From Minisyncoccota bacterium (lineage in GTDB: Bacteria; Patescibacteriota; Microgenomatia; UBA1400; PJMF01), in NCBI GenBank assembly GCA_003518205.1, contig DOZC01000059.1:1-5613 (forward strand): a stretch of DNA of 5,613 bases, given 5' to 3'. The notes beneath the pieces were generated by a model. The model searched no databases and was not told where the DNA came from. It saw only the letters and a program-made list of their open reading frames with translations. A program made the position numbers and the translations under genes. Shown here in pieces: positions 1 to 5,594 of this stretch. The number at the start of each line of letters is the position of its first letter. Positions within the stretch are counted from its first letter, which is position 1.

Positions 1-480
1 CATTGGTCTGTTAAATCCAGAAGCCCAATCAATGTAATAAGTTCGGGCTGAACGAATCGGAGCCAAAATAATGTCATCAGCTTGAACTCCACAGTAGAAG
101 ATCGCCCCAAATCTAGTAATACCACCTTCAGCCACAGCTTCAAAAACCACATCGGCTTTTGATAAACCTGATTGAGGTCTGGAATCAGGAGTATTTTCAA
201 TCATCACAAATAACGGGCGACGCTTCTCCCAAGCCGTTTTTTCAGTAACTGTATATAATTTTCCATTTAAAGGACAAGCTTGATCTCTTGGTTCACTAGG
301 ATTAATTGTCAGCAAAGTTCCCAAGGCAGTAGTGCCAGATCCATTAGTTCCGGCAGTTGTTGCTTGATCAGCAGTTCCAGCTGTGGCTGATTTTCCTCCC
401 AAATAACTAAATGCCGCAAAAGCTCCGGCTGCTGAAATGATATAAATCGCCAACGCAATGAGCAAATGTGGCTTGGACAT
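1..480 (-). CDS. DUF3048 (YerB-like) envelope protein, C-terminus off the left edge
   Basis: Reading leftward from ATG at 480, all 160 codons to base 1 are open; the end of the protein lies outside the window. Residues 5-27 are a hydrophobic segment (LLIALAIYIISAAGAFAAF), a signal anchor or signal peptide, followed by a Thr/Ala/Gly-rich linker (about 30-55). From residue 88 the start of the DUF3048 domain is recognisable: RPLFVMIENTPDSRPQSG, ADVVFEAVAEGGITRF, and PIRSARTYYIDWA. Family knowledge: DUF3048 proteins such as Bacillus YerB are exported and of unknown biochemical function. Bacillus YerB is a lipoprotein, but no lipobox cysteine is seen here; the only visible cysteines are C69 (ACPLNG) and C130 (FYC). 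The start is supported by AGAGGG at 487-492, 6 nt upstream, and an in-frame stop at 508-510 rules out any longer start. A 50-bp gap separates it from the 94-residue gene upstream, so co-transcription is possible. Membership is well supported; function is unknown. Confidence 0.88.
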   Translation of the reverse strand, partial: MSKPHLLIALAIYIISAAGAFAAFSYLGGKSATAGTADQATTAGTNGSGTTALGTLLTINPSEPRDQACPLNGKLYTVTEKTAWEKRRPLFVMIENTPDSRPQSGLSKADVVFEAVAEGGITRFGAIFYCGVQADDIILAPIRSARTYYIDWASGFNRPM

Positions 481-530
481 GGTTTTCCCTCTACTGATTT
501 CAAACGATTACAGAAAAATAGTGTAACATT

Positions 531-815
531 TTATTTTCCAAAAGACAGCCAGTAAACGAGTACTAAAATACCTACAATCAACAAACTTACCAGGCTAGTT
601 TTAATCAAATCCCGATGGATTAAATTCGGATGAAACCGCCAAAGTTTGGTTGTTGGGCTGGGTAAAATTTGGTTTTGAGTCTGAACTTTTGAGGGCAAAG
701 CTTCATACATCAAATTTGCTTGTGGCTGTAACCGATTTTCTGATTGAGTTTCAATCAAGTTTTTTCTTTCAAAAGCAGTTTTGATTTTTTGAGCTTTAGT
801 GCGTTTTTTGGCCAT
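531..815 (-). CDS. Small tail-anchored membrane protein of unknown function, 94 aa
   Basis: I do not recognise a characterised family. The N-terminus is strongly basic (MAKKRTKAQKIKTAFERK), the middle (about 20-58) is Gln/Asn/Pro-rich and probably disordered, and residues 71-91 form one hydrophobic helix (LIKTSLVSLLIVGILVLVYW) ending four residues before the C-terminus. Positive-inside reasoning puts the basic region in the cytoplasm, giving a tail-anchored topology. Similar basic MAKKRTK-type N-termini occur, from memory, in small hypothetical proteins of CPR genomes; this is recollection, not a search. AAGGAG at 819-824 precedes the ATG by only 3 nt, which is tight, but no other good start is available. 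It lies 34 bp behind rseP and 50 bp ahead of the DUF3048 gene. A promoter candidate over the end of rseP suggests it can be transcribed separately. The basic face could bind nucleic acid or the ribosome, but nothing shows this. Confidence 0.78.
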   Translation of the reverse strand: MAKKRTKAQKIKTAFERKNLIETQSENRLQPQANLMYEALPSKVQTQNQILPSPTTKLWRFHPNLIHRDLIKTSLVSLLIVGILVLVYWLSFGK

Positions 816-829
816 AAACTCCTTTCCGG

Positions 830-841
830 CAAATTAATTTG
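830..841. repeat. 12-bp perfect palindrome at a predicted transcription start
   Basis: CAAATTAATTTG is a perfect palindrome in the 34-bp gap between rseP and the 94-residue gene. It lies 5-16 nt downstream of the predicted -10 at 847-852, so it covers the expected start point and could be an operator. It is AT-rich, so chance is a real alternative. Confidence 0.3.
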
Positions 842-846
842 GAATT

Positions 847-874
847 ATTCTATCGACTAATCCAAATCTGCCAA
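847..874 (-). promoter_or_regulatory. Internal sigma70-type promoter for the 94-aa membrane protein
   Basis: On the minus strand, TTGGCA (869-874, 5 of 6 matches to TTGACA) and TAGAAT (847-852, 5 of 6 matches to TATAAT) are separated by 16 bp. The -10 includes the TAG stop of rseP. The predicted start near 840 leaves a leader of about 25 nt containing the AAGGAG ribosome site. This would let the 94-residue gene and perhaps the DUF3048 gene be expressed apart from frr-rseP. It is a pattern match only. Confidence 0.45.
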
Positions 875-1965
875 ACATCTCTGAATGAAATTAATACCAA
901 CAAACTTAAAAGCAATATGAAACCGCCATAGTTAACATAGCCTTCAACTCGATCCACTCGCCGCTTGCCCACAACTAATTCTGCCAAAGCCAAAGTCGCC
1001 CTCCCTCCATCAAGAGCTGGAATCGGTAAAATATTCATAACTGCTAAATTAAGTGAAATCACGGCAGCAAAATTGAGGAGCGTTAACCACCCGCCTCGCG
1101 CAATGCCAGTTTGTTCAGCCTGATGCACAATTCCGATTGGTCCCGCCACGGACGAACTAACTCCTTGGCCGCTCACCAACTTAACCACGATAGTGCGCAG
1201 CTCTCCCAACATTAAACCAGTCAACTCAATAGTCTGTTGCAAACCAAACCACATACCTCGAAATGGCATTTGATACCAAGGGAAAAATTCTAACTCATAT
1301 TCTCGAAACGCTATTCCCATGGCACCCTGATCTGAAGGAGTTTCGGCGGCTGTCCGCAAATAAAGAGTCGCTTCACGAAAATCTGCCGTACATTCAAGTT
1401 TTTGACATGGTCCTTGAAGTTTAACTGTCCAAGTTTCACCTCGATGAGCCTGAACAAACTCTTGAACCTGGGAAATTTTTGTGACTGAAATTAATTCAGC
1501 TGCCGAACTAGCTGTGGTGGGTAAAAATCCCACCAGATTATCATGAGGCAAAATTCCAGCTTGAGCCGCTGGAGAATCCACTACAACTGAATTTACTCGA
1601 GGTATTTCCTTTAATGACCTTGGCAGTCCGCCAATTGAAAAAACTAGTCCAAATAAAATCAAGGCCGCCAAAAAATTAATGCCGGGCCCGGCTAGCATCA
1701 CAATTAACCGCTGCCAAACTGGTCGCCGAGCAAAAGCCTGACTGGAATTTTCGTCACCAGCCTCTTCGCCCCACAGTCTCACAAAACCCCCAAAAGGAAT
1801 CCAGTTAAGCGTAAAATCAGTTCCTTTCCAGGTAAATAATTTTCGAGCCCTGGGAGGATAACCCAAGCCAAACTCCTCGACACGTAATTTTAGCCACCAA
1901 GCTGCTGCCAAATGCCCAATTTCGTGGAGAATCACCAAGAGCGATAAAATGATTAAAACTACCAT
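850..1965 (-). CDS. rseP: RseP-like site-2 zinc metalloprotease (M50) with PDZ domain
   Basis: This is an intramembrane zinc protease of the M50B/RseP family, which in other bacteria cuts membrane-bound anti-sigma factors and leftover signal peptides. The zinc-binding HEIGH motif is at residues 14-18 in the first membrane helix, with E15 the expected catalytic glutamate. The third zinc ligand is the aspartate of the LDG motif (NILPIPALDGG, D319). Other family landmarks are FGGFVRLWGEE (58-68), AGPGINF (92-98) and AGPIGI (274-279). A single PDZ domain spans roughly 118-205. The 371-residue length is close to single-PDZ homologues and shorter than E. coli RseP (about 450, two PDZ domains). The PDZ region holds an unusual C187-x4-C192 pair. 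The start lies 5 nt after the frr stop with no clear ribosome site, so translational coupling to frr is likely. No anti-sigma factor or sigma factor is visible nearby, so the substrate is unknown. Confidence 0.95.
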   Translation of the reverse strand: MVVLIILSLLVILHEIGHLAAAWWLKLRVEEFGLGYPPRARKLFTWKGTDFTLNWIPFGGFVRLWGEEAGDENSSQAFARRPVWQRLIVMLAGPGINFLAALILFGLVFSIGGLPRSLKEIPRVNSVVVDSPAAQAGILPHDNLVGFLPTTASSAAELISVTKISQVQEFVQAHRGETWTVKLQGPCQKLECTADFREATLYLRTAAETPSDQGAMGIAFREYELEFFPWYQMPFRGMWFGLQQTIELTGLMLGELRTIVVKLVSGQGVSSSVAGPIGIVHQAEQTGIARGGWLTLLNFAAVISLNLAVMNILPIPALDGGRATLALAELVVGKRRVDRVEGYVNYGGFILLLSLLVLISFRDVWQIWISR

Positions 1966-1970
1966 TAGGA

Positions 1971-2525
1971 TTATAAAGTGGTTAATTCAGTTTCTTTGGC
2001 CTTAGTAGCCTGATCAATTTTTTCGATGTAAGTTTTGGAAACCTCGTCTAAAGTTTTAGTCTCAGCCGAAATATCATCTTCACTAATTCCGGGTTGGTGG
2101 ATTTGCTTTTCAATGTCTTTTTTAACATCAATTCTGGCGTTACGAATCATAACTCGGGCGTTCTCGGCTTTTTGATGCAGTTGTTTCACCAATTCCTGGC
2201 GTCTTTCCGCTGTTGGAGCTGGAACTGGAAGTCGGATTAATTGCCCATCCACGATTGGACTCAAATTGAGTTGAGCCACCTGAATGGCTTTTTCGATGGC
2301 TCCAATTAAACCTCTATCCCAAGGTGTAATCACAATTAAAGTTGGATCAGATACCGTAACCGAAGCCACTTCGTTCAATTTCATCACGGCCCCATAGGCT
2401 TCAACTCTAACTCCGTCTAAAATCTGAGCCGAGGCGCGACCAGTTCTAATGACAGCAATATCCTGAAGATAAAATTCGTAGGCTTTGGTAAATTTTGTTT
2501 CGTAAAGACTTTTAACGATCGACAT
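1971..2525 (-). CDS. frr: Ribosome recycling factor
   Basis: RRF works with EF-G to split post-termination ribosomes in the cytoplasm. At 184 residues it matches the usual 185. The family signature RTGRAS is at 27-32, followed by LDGVRVEAYG (36-45), the ASVTVSDP turn (54-61), PWDRG (68-72) and VEKAI-like IEKAI (77-81). The segment PVPAPTAERRQELVK (100-114) corresponds to the conserved PPLTEERRKELVK-type hinge, and IRNARID (127-133) keeps R128 and R131, equivalent to E. coli R129 and R132. The start ATG at 2525 has only AGGT nearby (2529-2532), and the predicted promoter would not transcribe even that, so a leaderless message is likely. It leads the run frr, rseP, 94-residue protein, DUF3048. 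In most bacteria uppS, cdsA and dxr lie between frr and rseP; they are absent here, consistent with a reduced CPR-type genome. Confidence 0.97.
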   Translation of the reverse strand: MSIVKSLYETKFTKAYEFYLQDIAVIRTGRASAQILDGVRVEAYGAVMKLNEVASVTVSDPTLIVITPWDRGLIGAIEKAIQVAQLNLSPIVDGQLIRLPVPAPTAERRQELVKQLHQKAENARVMIRNARIDVKKDIEKQIHQPGISEDDISAETKTLDEVSKTYIEKIDQATKAKETELTTL

Positions 2526-2533
2526 ATGACCTG

Positions 2534-2542
2534 ATTCTAGCA
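2534..2542 (-). promoter_or_regulatory. Extended -10 promoter of frr, predicted leaderless
   Basis: The minus strand reads TGCTAGAAT, an extended -10 (TGn plus TAGAAT, 5 of 6 matches). Counting 7 nt downstream gives a start near 2527, only two bases before the frr ATG at 2525. No good -35 is seen at 16-19 bp spacing, which an extended -10 can tolerate. Confidence 0.5.
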
Positions 2543-2551
2543 GATATCGGG

Positions 2552-2557
2552 TATACT
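2552..2557 (+). promoter_or_regulatory. -10 element of the plus-strand membrane gene, predicted leaderless
   Basis: TATACT (5 of 6 matches to TATAAT) ends 6 nt before the ATG at 2564, so the expected transcription start is the A of the start codon itself. No Shine-Dalgarno sequence lies upstream of this ATG, which agrees with a leaderless message. The -35 region is weak. Confidence 0.45.
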
Positions 2558-2563
2558 TGCCGT

Positions 2564-3430
2564 ATGATAATTTTCAAAAAAATCGGAGCTTTACTCACAA
2601 ATCTCGACACTTATACAGAACTGGCTCAGGGCAAATGGCAAACAGTGGCGAAAATTTTTTTAGTTGGTCTGTTCATGATTAATGGCTTGGCAGGCCTGAG
2701 AACTTCAATTTTACTTTGGCGACCTTCTCTAGAAAAAATTCAACATTTAGCTGATACCATGGTATCCTGGTACCCGCCAGATCAAATCATCACTTGGAAT
2801 GAACACCGGTTAAGTTTTGAACCCTTAAACCAATCTGAATTGAAAGTTTTGGGATGGCCGCCAGATCTGGGAGAAAATCCAACTGCGGCTTTGGCAATTT
2901 ATAGCCCAACCTTGGTGGTTGATCCAACTCAAATCGCTTCCACTAGTTCTCAAGGAGCACTGTTTTTGGTCGATCCTGAAAATTTGTGGCTAAATCAACT
3001 GGGCGAAAATTGGTCAGAACCAGTTCCACTCTCACAACTTCCCTTTTTGAACCAAACCGCCTCTTATTCTTGGGATCGGACGGCAATAATTAATCTCGTG
3101 GGTGAAGGACATCGACAAATTCGCCAGGGATGGCAAATTCTGCTTTTAATCTGGCCAATCACAAATGTTGTTTGGGGATATCTCCAAGCTCTCTGGTTTG
3201 CGGTAACTCAAGCCTCACTGCTGTGGCTTTTTGCCAGAATCATTAATTGGAAATTGAGCTGGAAAAAACTGGTAAAACTTAATTTGGCTATTGTGGTGGT
3301 CGCTCGAGCTGTTGAGATTATAACGCTGGGACTTTATCCCGAGCTAACCTGGTCATTTTTTCACATTACCTACTGGGTCATCATGGCACTTTTAAGTTTA
3401 AGTCAATCCCCAGCTCTTCGAAACAAATAA
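2564..3430 (+). CDS. Multi-pass membrane protein with DUF1189-like layout
   Basis: The 288-residue product has one membrane helix near the N-terminus (about 29-50), a long soluble domain (about 52-188) that should lie outside the cytoplasm, and a C-terminal bundle of about four helices (190-207, 208-227, 238-257, 261-280). This layout, the FKKIGALLTNLDTY-type N-terminus before the first helix, the phrase SPTLVVDPTQ (114-123), GALFLVDPENLWL (131-143) and the basic loop KLSWKKLVKLNLA (230-242) resemble DUF1189 proteins, an uncharacterised membrane family. I rate that as likely but unproven. There are no obvious catalytic motifs and no cysteines. It is the only plus-strand gene in the window, diverging from frr by 38 bp and converging on the next operon with a 17-bp gap, so it is probably a single-gene transcript. 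It has no ribosome site and a -10 element right before the ATG. Confidence 0.85.
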   Translation: MIIFKKIGALLTNLDTYTELAQGKWQTVAKIFLVGLFMINGLAGLRTSILLWRPSLEKIQHLADTMVSWYPPDQIITWNEHRLSFEPLNQSELKVLGWPPDLGENPTAALAIYSPTLVVDPTQIASTSSQGALFLVDPENLWLNQLGENWSEPVPLSQLPFLNQTASYSWDRTAIINLVGEGHRQIRQGWQILLLIWPITNVVWGYLQALWFAVTQASLLWLFARIINWKLSWKKLVKLNLAIVVVARAVEIITLGLYPELTWSFFHITYWVIMALLSLSQSPALRNK

Positions 3431-3447
3431 AAACCAGATCGGCTAAA
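3431..3447. other. 17-bp convergent gap without a clear terminator
   Basis: Two opposing transcription units meet here. I looked on both strands for a GC-rich hairpin followed by a T run. The best candidate, on the minus strand, is CCGATCTGG followed by TTTTTATTT, whose stem is only two strong pairs. No convincing intrinsic terminator is present, so the transcripts may overlap at their 3' ends. Confidence 0.5.
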
Positions 3448-3855
3448 TCAATCGAGTCGTAACTCCAGATTGATGGGAGGAGGCGGATCAAGTTCTCGAG
3501 TTGGATCAGCTTCCTTAAGTTGAGTGCGCAAAGTTTTGACTCGCTCACCCAATGGTCCCAAATCTAGCGACTCGACAGCATCTGCGTCTGGTTCAGTTAG
3601 TGGCGACAAAGTTCGATTTTGATCAGCCAAACCAATTGAAATCAAGATTAAAATAAAAAACACCATTCCAATTCCAGCCGTTAGAATTAATTTTCCCCAA
3701 AGGGTTTGAAAAAACTTCGGTTTGCCCAAAACTGTGGTCATTGAATCAGCTCCAGGTTCGGGGACAGGCGGTTTATTAGCCTCATATAACCAACTTTCAT
3801 TCTCAAACTGAGTTTGATCAAAATCTGGTGGTAGCTCGGTAGCTGAGTGCATCAT
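3448..3855 (-). CDS. Single-pass membrane protein with acidic proline-rich tail, 135 aa
   Basis: I do not recognise a family. Residues 1-46 are acidic and proline-containing and probably disordered (ELPPDFDQTQFENESW, PPVPEPGADS). One membrane helix spans about 55-77 (KLILTAGIGMVFFILILISI). Residues 78-135 are acidic, include a short charged helix (LGERVKTLRTQLKEAD, 102-117), and finish with DPPPPINLELRLD. Lysines at 45, 47 and 55 flank the helix on the N-side, so the tail is predicted to be outside. ATG-ATG begins 2 nt after the stop of the upstream secreted-protein gene with no good ribosome site, so translational coupling is likely; either ATG could be used. The gene is last in the nucleotidyltransferase operon and ends in TGA. 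The tight coupling suggests partnership with the secreted helical protein, but this is inference. Confidence 0.8.
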   Translation of the reverse strand: MMHSATELPPDFDQTQFENESWLYEANKPPVPEPGADSMTTVLGKPKFFQTLWGKLILTAGIGMVFFILILISIGLADQNRTLSPLTEPDADAVESLDLGPLGERVKTLRTQLKEADPTRELDPPPPINLELRLD

Positions 3856-3857
3856 AG

Positions 3858-4802
3858 TTAAGTAGCTGCTGCTCCATCGCTGCGGAACAGTTTCAGTAAT
3901 TCGAGAAAATAGTTTAAAGTTTTACTGAGTCCCACGTAAGAATCATTTAAATCACGAGAAAAATCAGTTTGGCCGCTCAGATCTGATCCGGAATTAATTC
4001 GCTCCGCCACTTTATCCCAAACTGCAACTAAATTAGTTTGATTTTTGGTCATTGCTAAAGTTGTTTCCTTTAAAGATCGAGTGGTCTGAGGTGAAGTGGT
4101 TTCACCTTCTGCCACAACTGTAACTTCAGTAGTAATATCTGGAAACAAAGCATTGGCTTTATCATAAATTTCCTGAAGTTTACTGATTCCCAGCAAACCT
4201 AAGGTTTGACTGCTGACTAATTGAGCCGCTTCGCCAATTATTAAAAACTCATCTGCTGATTTATTTACCAACGGTCGATCAACTTGATCACTCACAGCTG
4301 CGTGGTGAAGTTTGAGTTTTTCTCTTAAAGCTTCCAACTCAACCACTTCCCGATCTTTGAGAGAAAGCTCGACCCCTTCAGCAGCCAAAAGTCGCAGTTG
4401 CAATAAAGTCAAATAGGTGTGCAACACTTGATCTCGAGATAACAACATGCGTTTGGTAGCCTGAACGGCTTGCTCAATTGAGTCCAGGGTGGCGTGTTGA
4501 CGGTATTGATCTTGAGCAATTAAAAAGTTTTTTTCTTGCTGACGATATTGCTCTAGTTGATCATGATAAATTTGGCGTTGTTTGATTACTTCAGCTGTTA
4601 AGTCAGTTTTTGTCCAAACATAATCAGTTTTCAGCAAATTAAGCTCGAAAACATTTTGACTAGCAGGATCTTGATCTAGAGTTTGAGCTTGAGCCAAAAC
4701 TGGATTAACTAAAATTTGACCCAAACTCACCAATGCCACTAGACATCCCAAAACTAATTGAGATCCAAAAAAGGGCTGATAATTTGGTTTTGACGATAGC
4801 AT
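3858..4802 (-). CDS. Secreted alpha-helical protein of unknown function, 314 aa
   Basis: I do not recognise a family. Residues 1-39 form a signal peptide: a short polar start, a hydrophobic core about 16-32 and a signal peptidase I site after VLA (37) or AQA (39). C20 lies inside the core and does not sit in a proper lipobox. The mature part is mostly helical and rich in Gln and Leu. Residues 68-105 (QYRQQEKNF, AQDQYRQ) and 107-170 look like paired helices or coiled coil; a helix covers about 183-219; a Thr-rich linker (224-245) and a final helical region (247-308) follow. The mature protein has no cysteine. I chose ATG at 4802, giving a TGATG 1-nt overlap with the nucleotidyltransferase stop; a TTG one codon earlier (4805) is possible but less likely. 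It is coupled to the single-pass membrane gene 2 nt downstream. Export and coupling suggest an envelope or surface role, perhaps structural. Confidence 0.82.
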   Translation of the reverse strand: MLSSKPNYQPFFGSQLVLGCLVALVSLGQILVNPVLAQAQTLDQDPASQNVFELNLLKTDYVWTKTDLTAEVIKQRQIYHDQLEQYRQQEKNFLIAQDQYRQHATLDSIEQAVQATKRMLLSRDQVLHTYLTLLQLRLLAAEGVELSLKDREVVELEALREKLKLHHAAVSDQVDRPLVNKSADEFLIIGEAAQLVSSQTLGLLGISKLQEIYDKANALFPDITTEVTVVAEGETTSPQTTRSLKETTLAMTKNQTNLVAVWDKVAERINSGSDLSGQTDFSRDLNDSYVGLSKTLNYFLELLKLFRSDGAAAT

Positions 4803-5524
4803 CAAGTTTTTTTACTCATTTGTCTAGTTCGTTCAAAGACATTGGCTTGAAACATTGATTCAAAAGTTCCGGTATCAAACCATTCTCCCGGCACAAAAGC
4901 CACGTCTAATTGACCTGCCTGCAAGTAAAGATTATTAATATCAGTAATTTCGATTTCACCTCGAGGTGATGGCTGAAGATTCTGGGCTTTTTGAACCACT
5001 GAATTGTCATAAATATAAAATCCGGTCACGGCGAAATCAGATTTAGGTGTTTGCGGTTTTTCCTCGATCGAAATAGCTCGATTTTGAGCATCAAACTCTA
5101 CTACTCCAAATCTTTTGGCATCGGTAACTTTTTTGGCAAAAACTCGCCCACCAGATTGAAAACTTTTAACTGCCTCAGAAAAATCGTCTTCGTAAAGATT
5201 ATCACCCAAAATTAGAGCTACGTTGTCATCGTCAATAAAATTTTTCCCAATAATAAATGCTTCAGCCAAACCCCCTGGATGATCCTGGATTTCATAGGTA
5301 AATTTGCAGCCAAATTCTTTACCACTTCCCAAAATTTTTAAAAAGTCACCAGCATGATCTGGGGCAATAATAATTAAAATTTCAGTAATTCCAGTTTGGA
5401 GCAAGGTGTTGAGTGGATAAAAAATCATCGGTTTGTCGTAAATCGGCAACAACTGTTTGCTAGTAACTTTGGTTAATGGTTGGAGTCGAGATCCTGACCC
5501 ACCAGCTAAAATAATCCCTTTCAT
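4802..5524 (-). CDS. rfbA: Short-form glucose-1-phosphate thymidylyltransferase (RmlA/RfbA family)
   Basis: The enzyme family joins a sugar-1-phosphate to a nucleotide; the classic member makes dTDP-glucose from dTTP and glucose-1-phosphate, the first step to dTDP-rhamnose for surface polysaccharide. Motifs seen: the nucleotide-binding loop LAGGSGSRLQPLT (6-18), SKQLLPIYDKPM (22-33, K23 equivalent to the active-site lysine), Q80 and GGLAEAF (84-90), LGDN (106-109, metal-binding D108), RFGVVEFD (138-145), IEEKP (153-157), VTGFYIYD (166-173), RGEIEITD (188-195) and WFDTGT (215-220, second metal aspartate D217). At 240 residues it lacks the last 50 or so of the usual 290, the part forming the allosteric end of long RmlA; such short forms are common in archaea and CPR. 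The exact nucleotide and sugar are inferred. A purine-rich stretch (AAAAAGAAAG) rather than a true Shine-Dalgarno precedes the ATG, and an in-frame TAG at 5543-5545 prevents a longer start. No rfbB, rfbC or rfbD is in view. Confidence 0.92.
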   Translation of the reverse strand: MKGIILAGGSGSRLQPLTKVTSKQLLPIYDKPMIFYPLNTLLQTGITEILIIIAPDHAGDFLKILGSGKEFGCKFTYEIQDHPGGLAEAFIIGKNFIDDDNVALILGDNLYEDDFSEAVKSFQSGGRVFAKKVTDAKRFGVVEFDAQNRAISIEEKPQTPKSDFAVTGFYIYDNSVVQKAQNLQPSPRGEIEITDINNLYLQAGQLDVAFVPGEWFDTGTFESMFQANVFERTRQMSKKT

Positions 5525-5577
5525 AATTGGCTTTCTTTTTGACTAATTTAAAATGACTGCTTCTGTCACCTTCATTG

Positions 5578-5586
5578 ATTATAGCA
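5578..5586 (-). promoter_or_regulatory. Extended -10 promoter of the nucleotidyltransferase operon
   Basis: The minus strand reads TGCTATAAT, a perfect TATAAT with the TGn extension. The predicted start is near 5571, leaving a leader of about 47 nt. A weak -35 (TTCGCA, 4 of 6) lies 19 bp upstream. The leader contains a small stem, TGAC pairing with GTCA (5554-5557 and 5565-5568), too weak to call a riboswitch. Confidence 0.65.
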
Positions 5587-5594
5587 ACTTGCTA
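5582..5594. repeat. 13-bp inverted repeat overlapping the operon promoter
   Basis: TAGCAA-C-TTGCTA has perfect 6-bp arms around one base. It overlaps the first bases of the -10 at 5578-5583 and extends into the spacer, a usual place for a repressor site. The dyad can also be explained by two extended -10 elements facing opposite ways, because the plus strand reads TGCTAGATT at 5591-5598 with its T at 5590. Confidence 0.4.

Noticed and set aside
309..503. A 64-codon open frame on the minus strand starting MKSVEGKPC
   Set aside because: It lies over the DUF3048 gene in another frame, resembles nothing, and the competing frame has a ribosome site and clear family motifs.
481..530. Promoter for the DUF3048 gene (TGTAAT at 507-512)
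   Set aside because: No -35 at a workable distance and no TGn extension; read-through from the 94-residue gene is just as likely.
3431..3460. Bidirectional terminator between the convergent genes
   Set aside because: Stems found on either strand have only two to three strong pairs, too weak to call.
4743..4745. C20 of the secreted protein as a lipoprotein cysteine
   Set aside because: The preceding residues VLG are a poor lipobox, the hydrophobic core continues past it, and a normal signal peptidase I site follows at residue 37 or 39.
5543..5575. A mini-frame MKVTEAVILN in frame with the nucleotidyltransferase and reminiscent of nucleotidyltransferase N-termini
   Set aside because: Its ATG is only 3 nt past the -10 element, so it is probably upstream of the transcription start, and a TAG separates it from the enzyme. 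The resemblance covers few residues and is likely chance.
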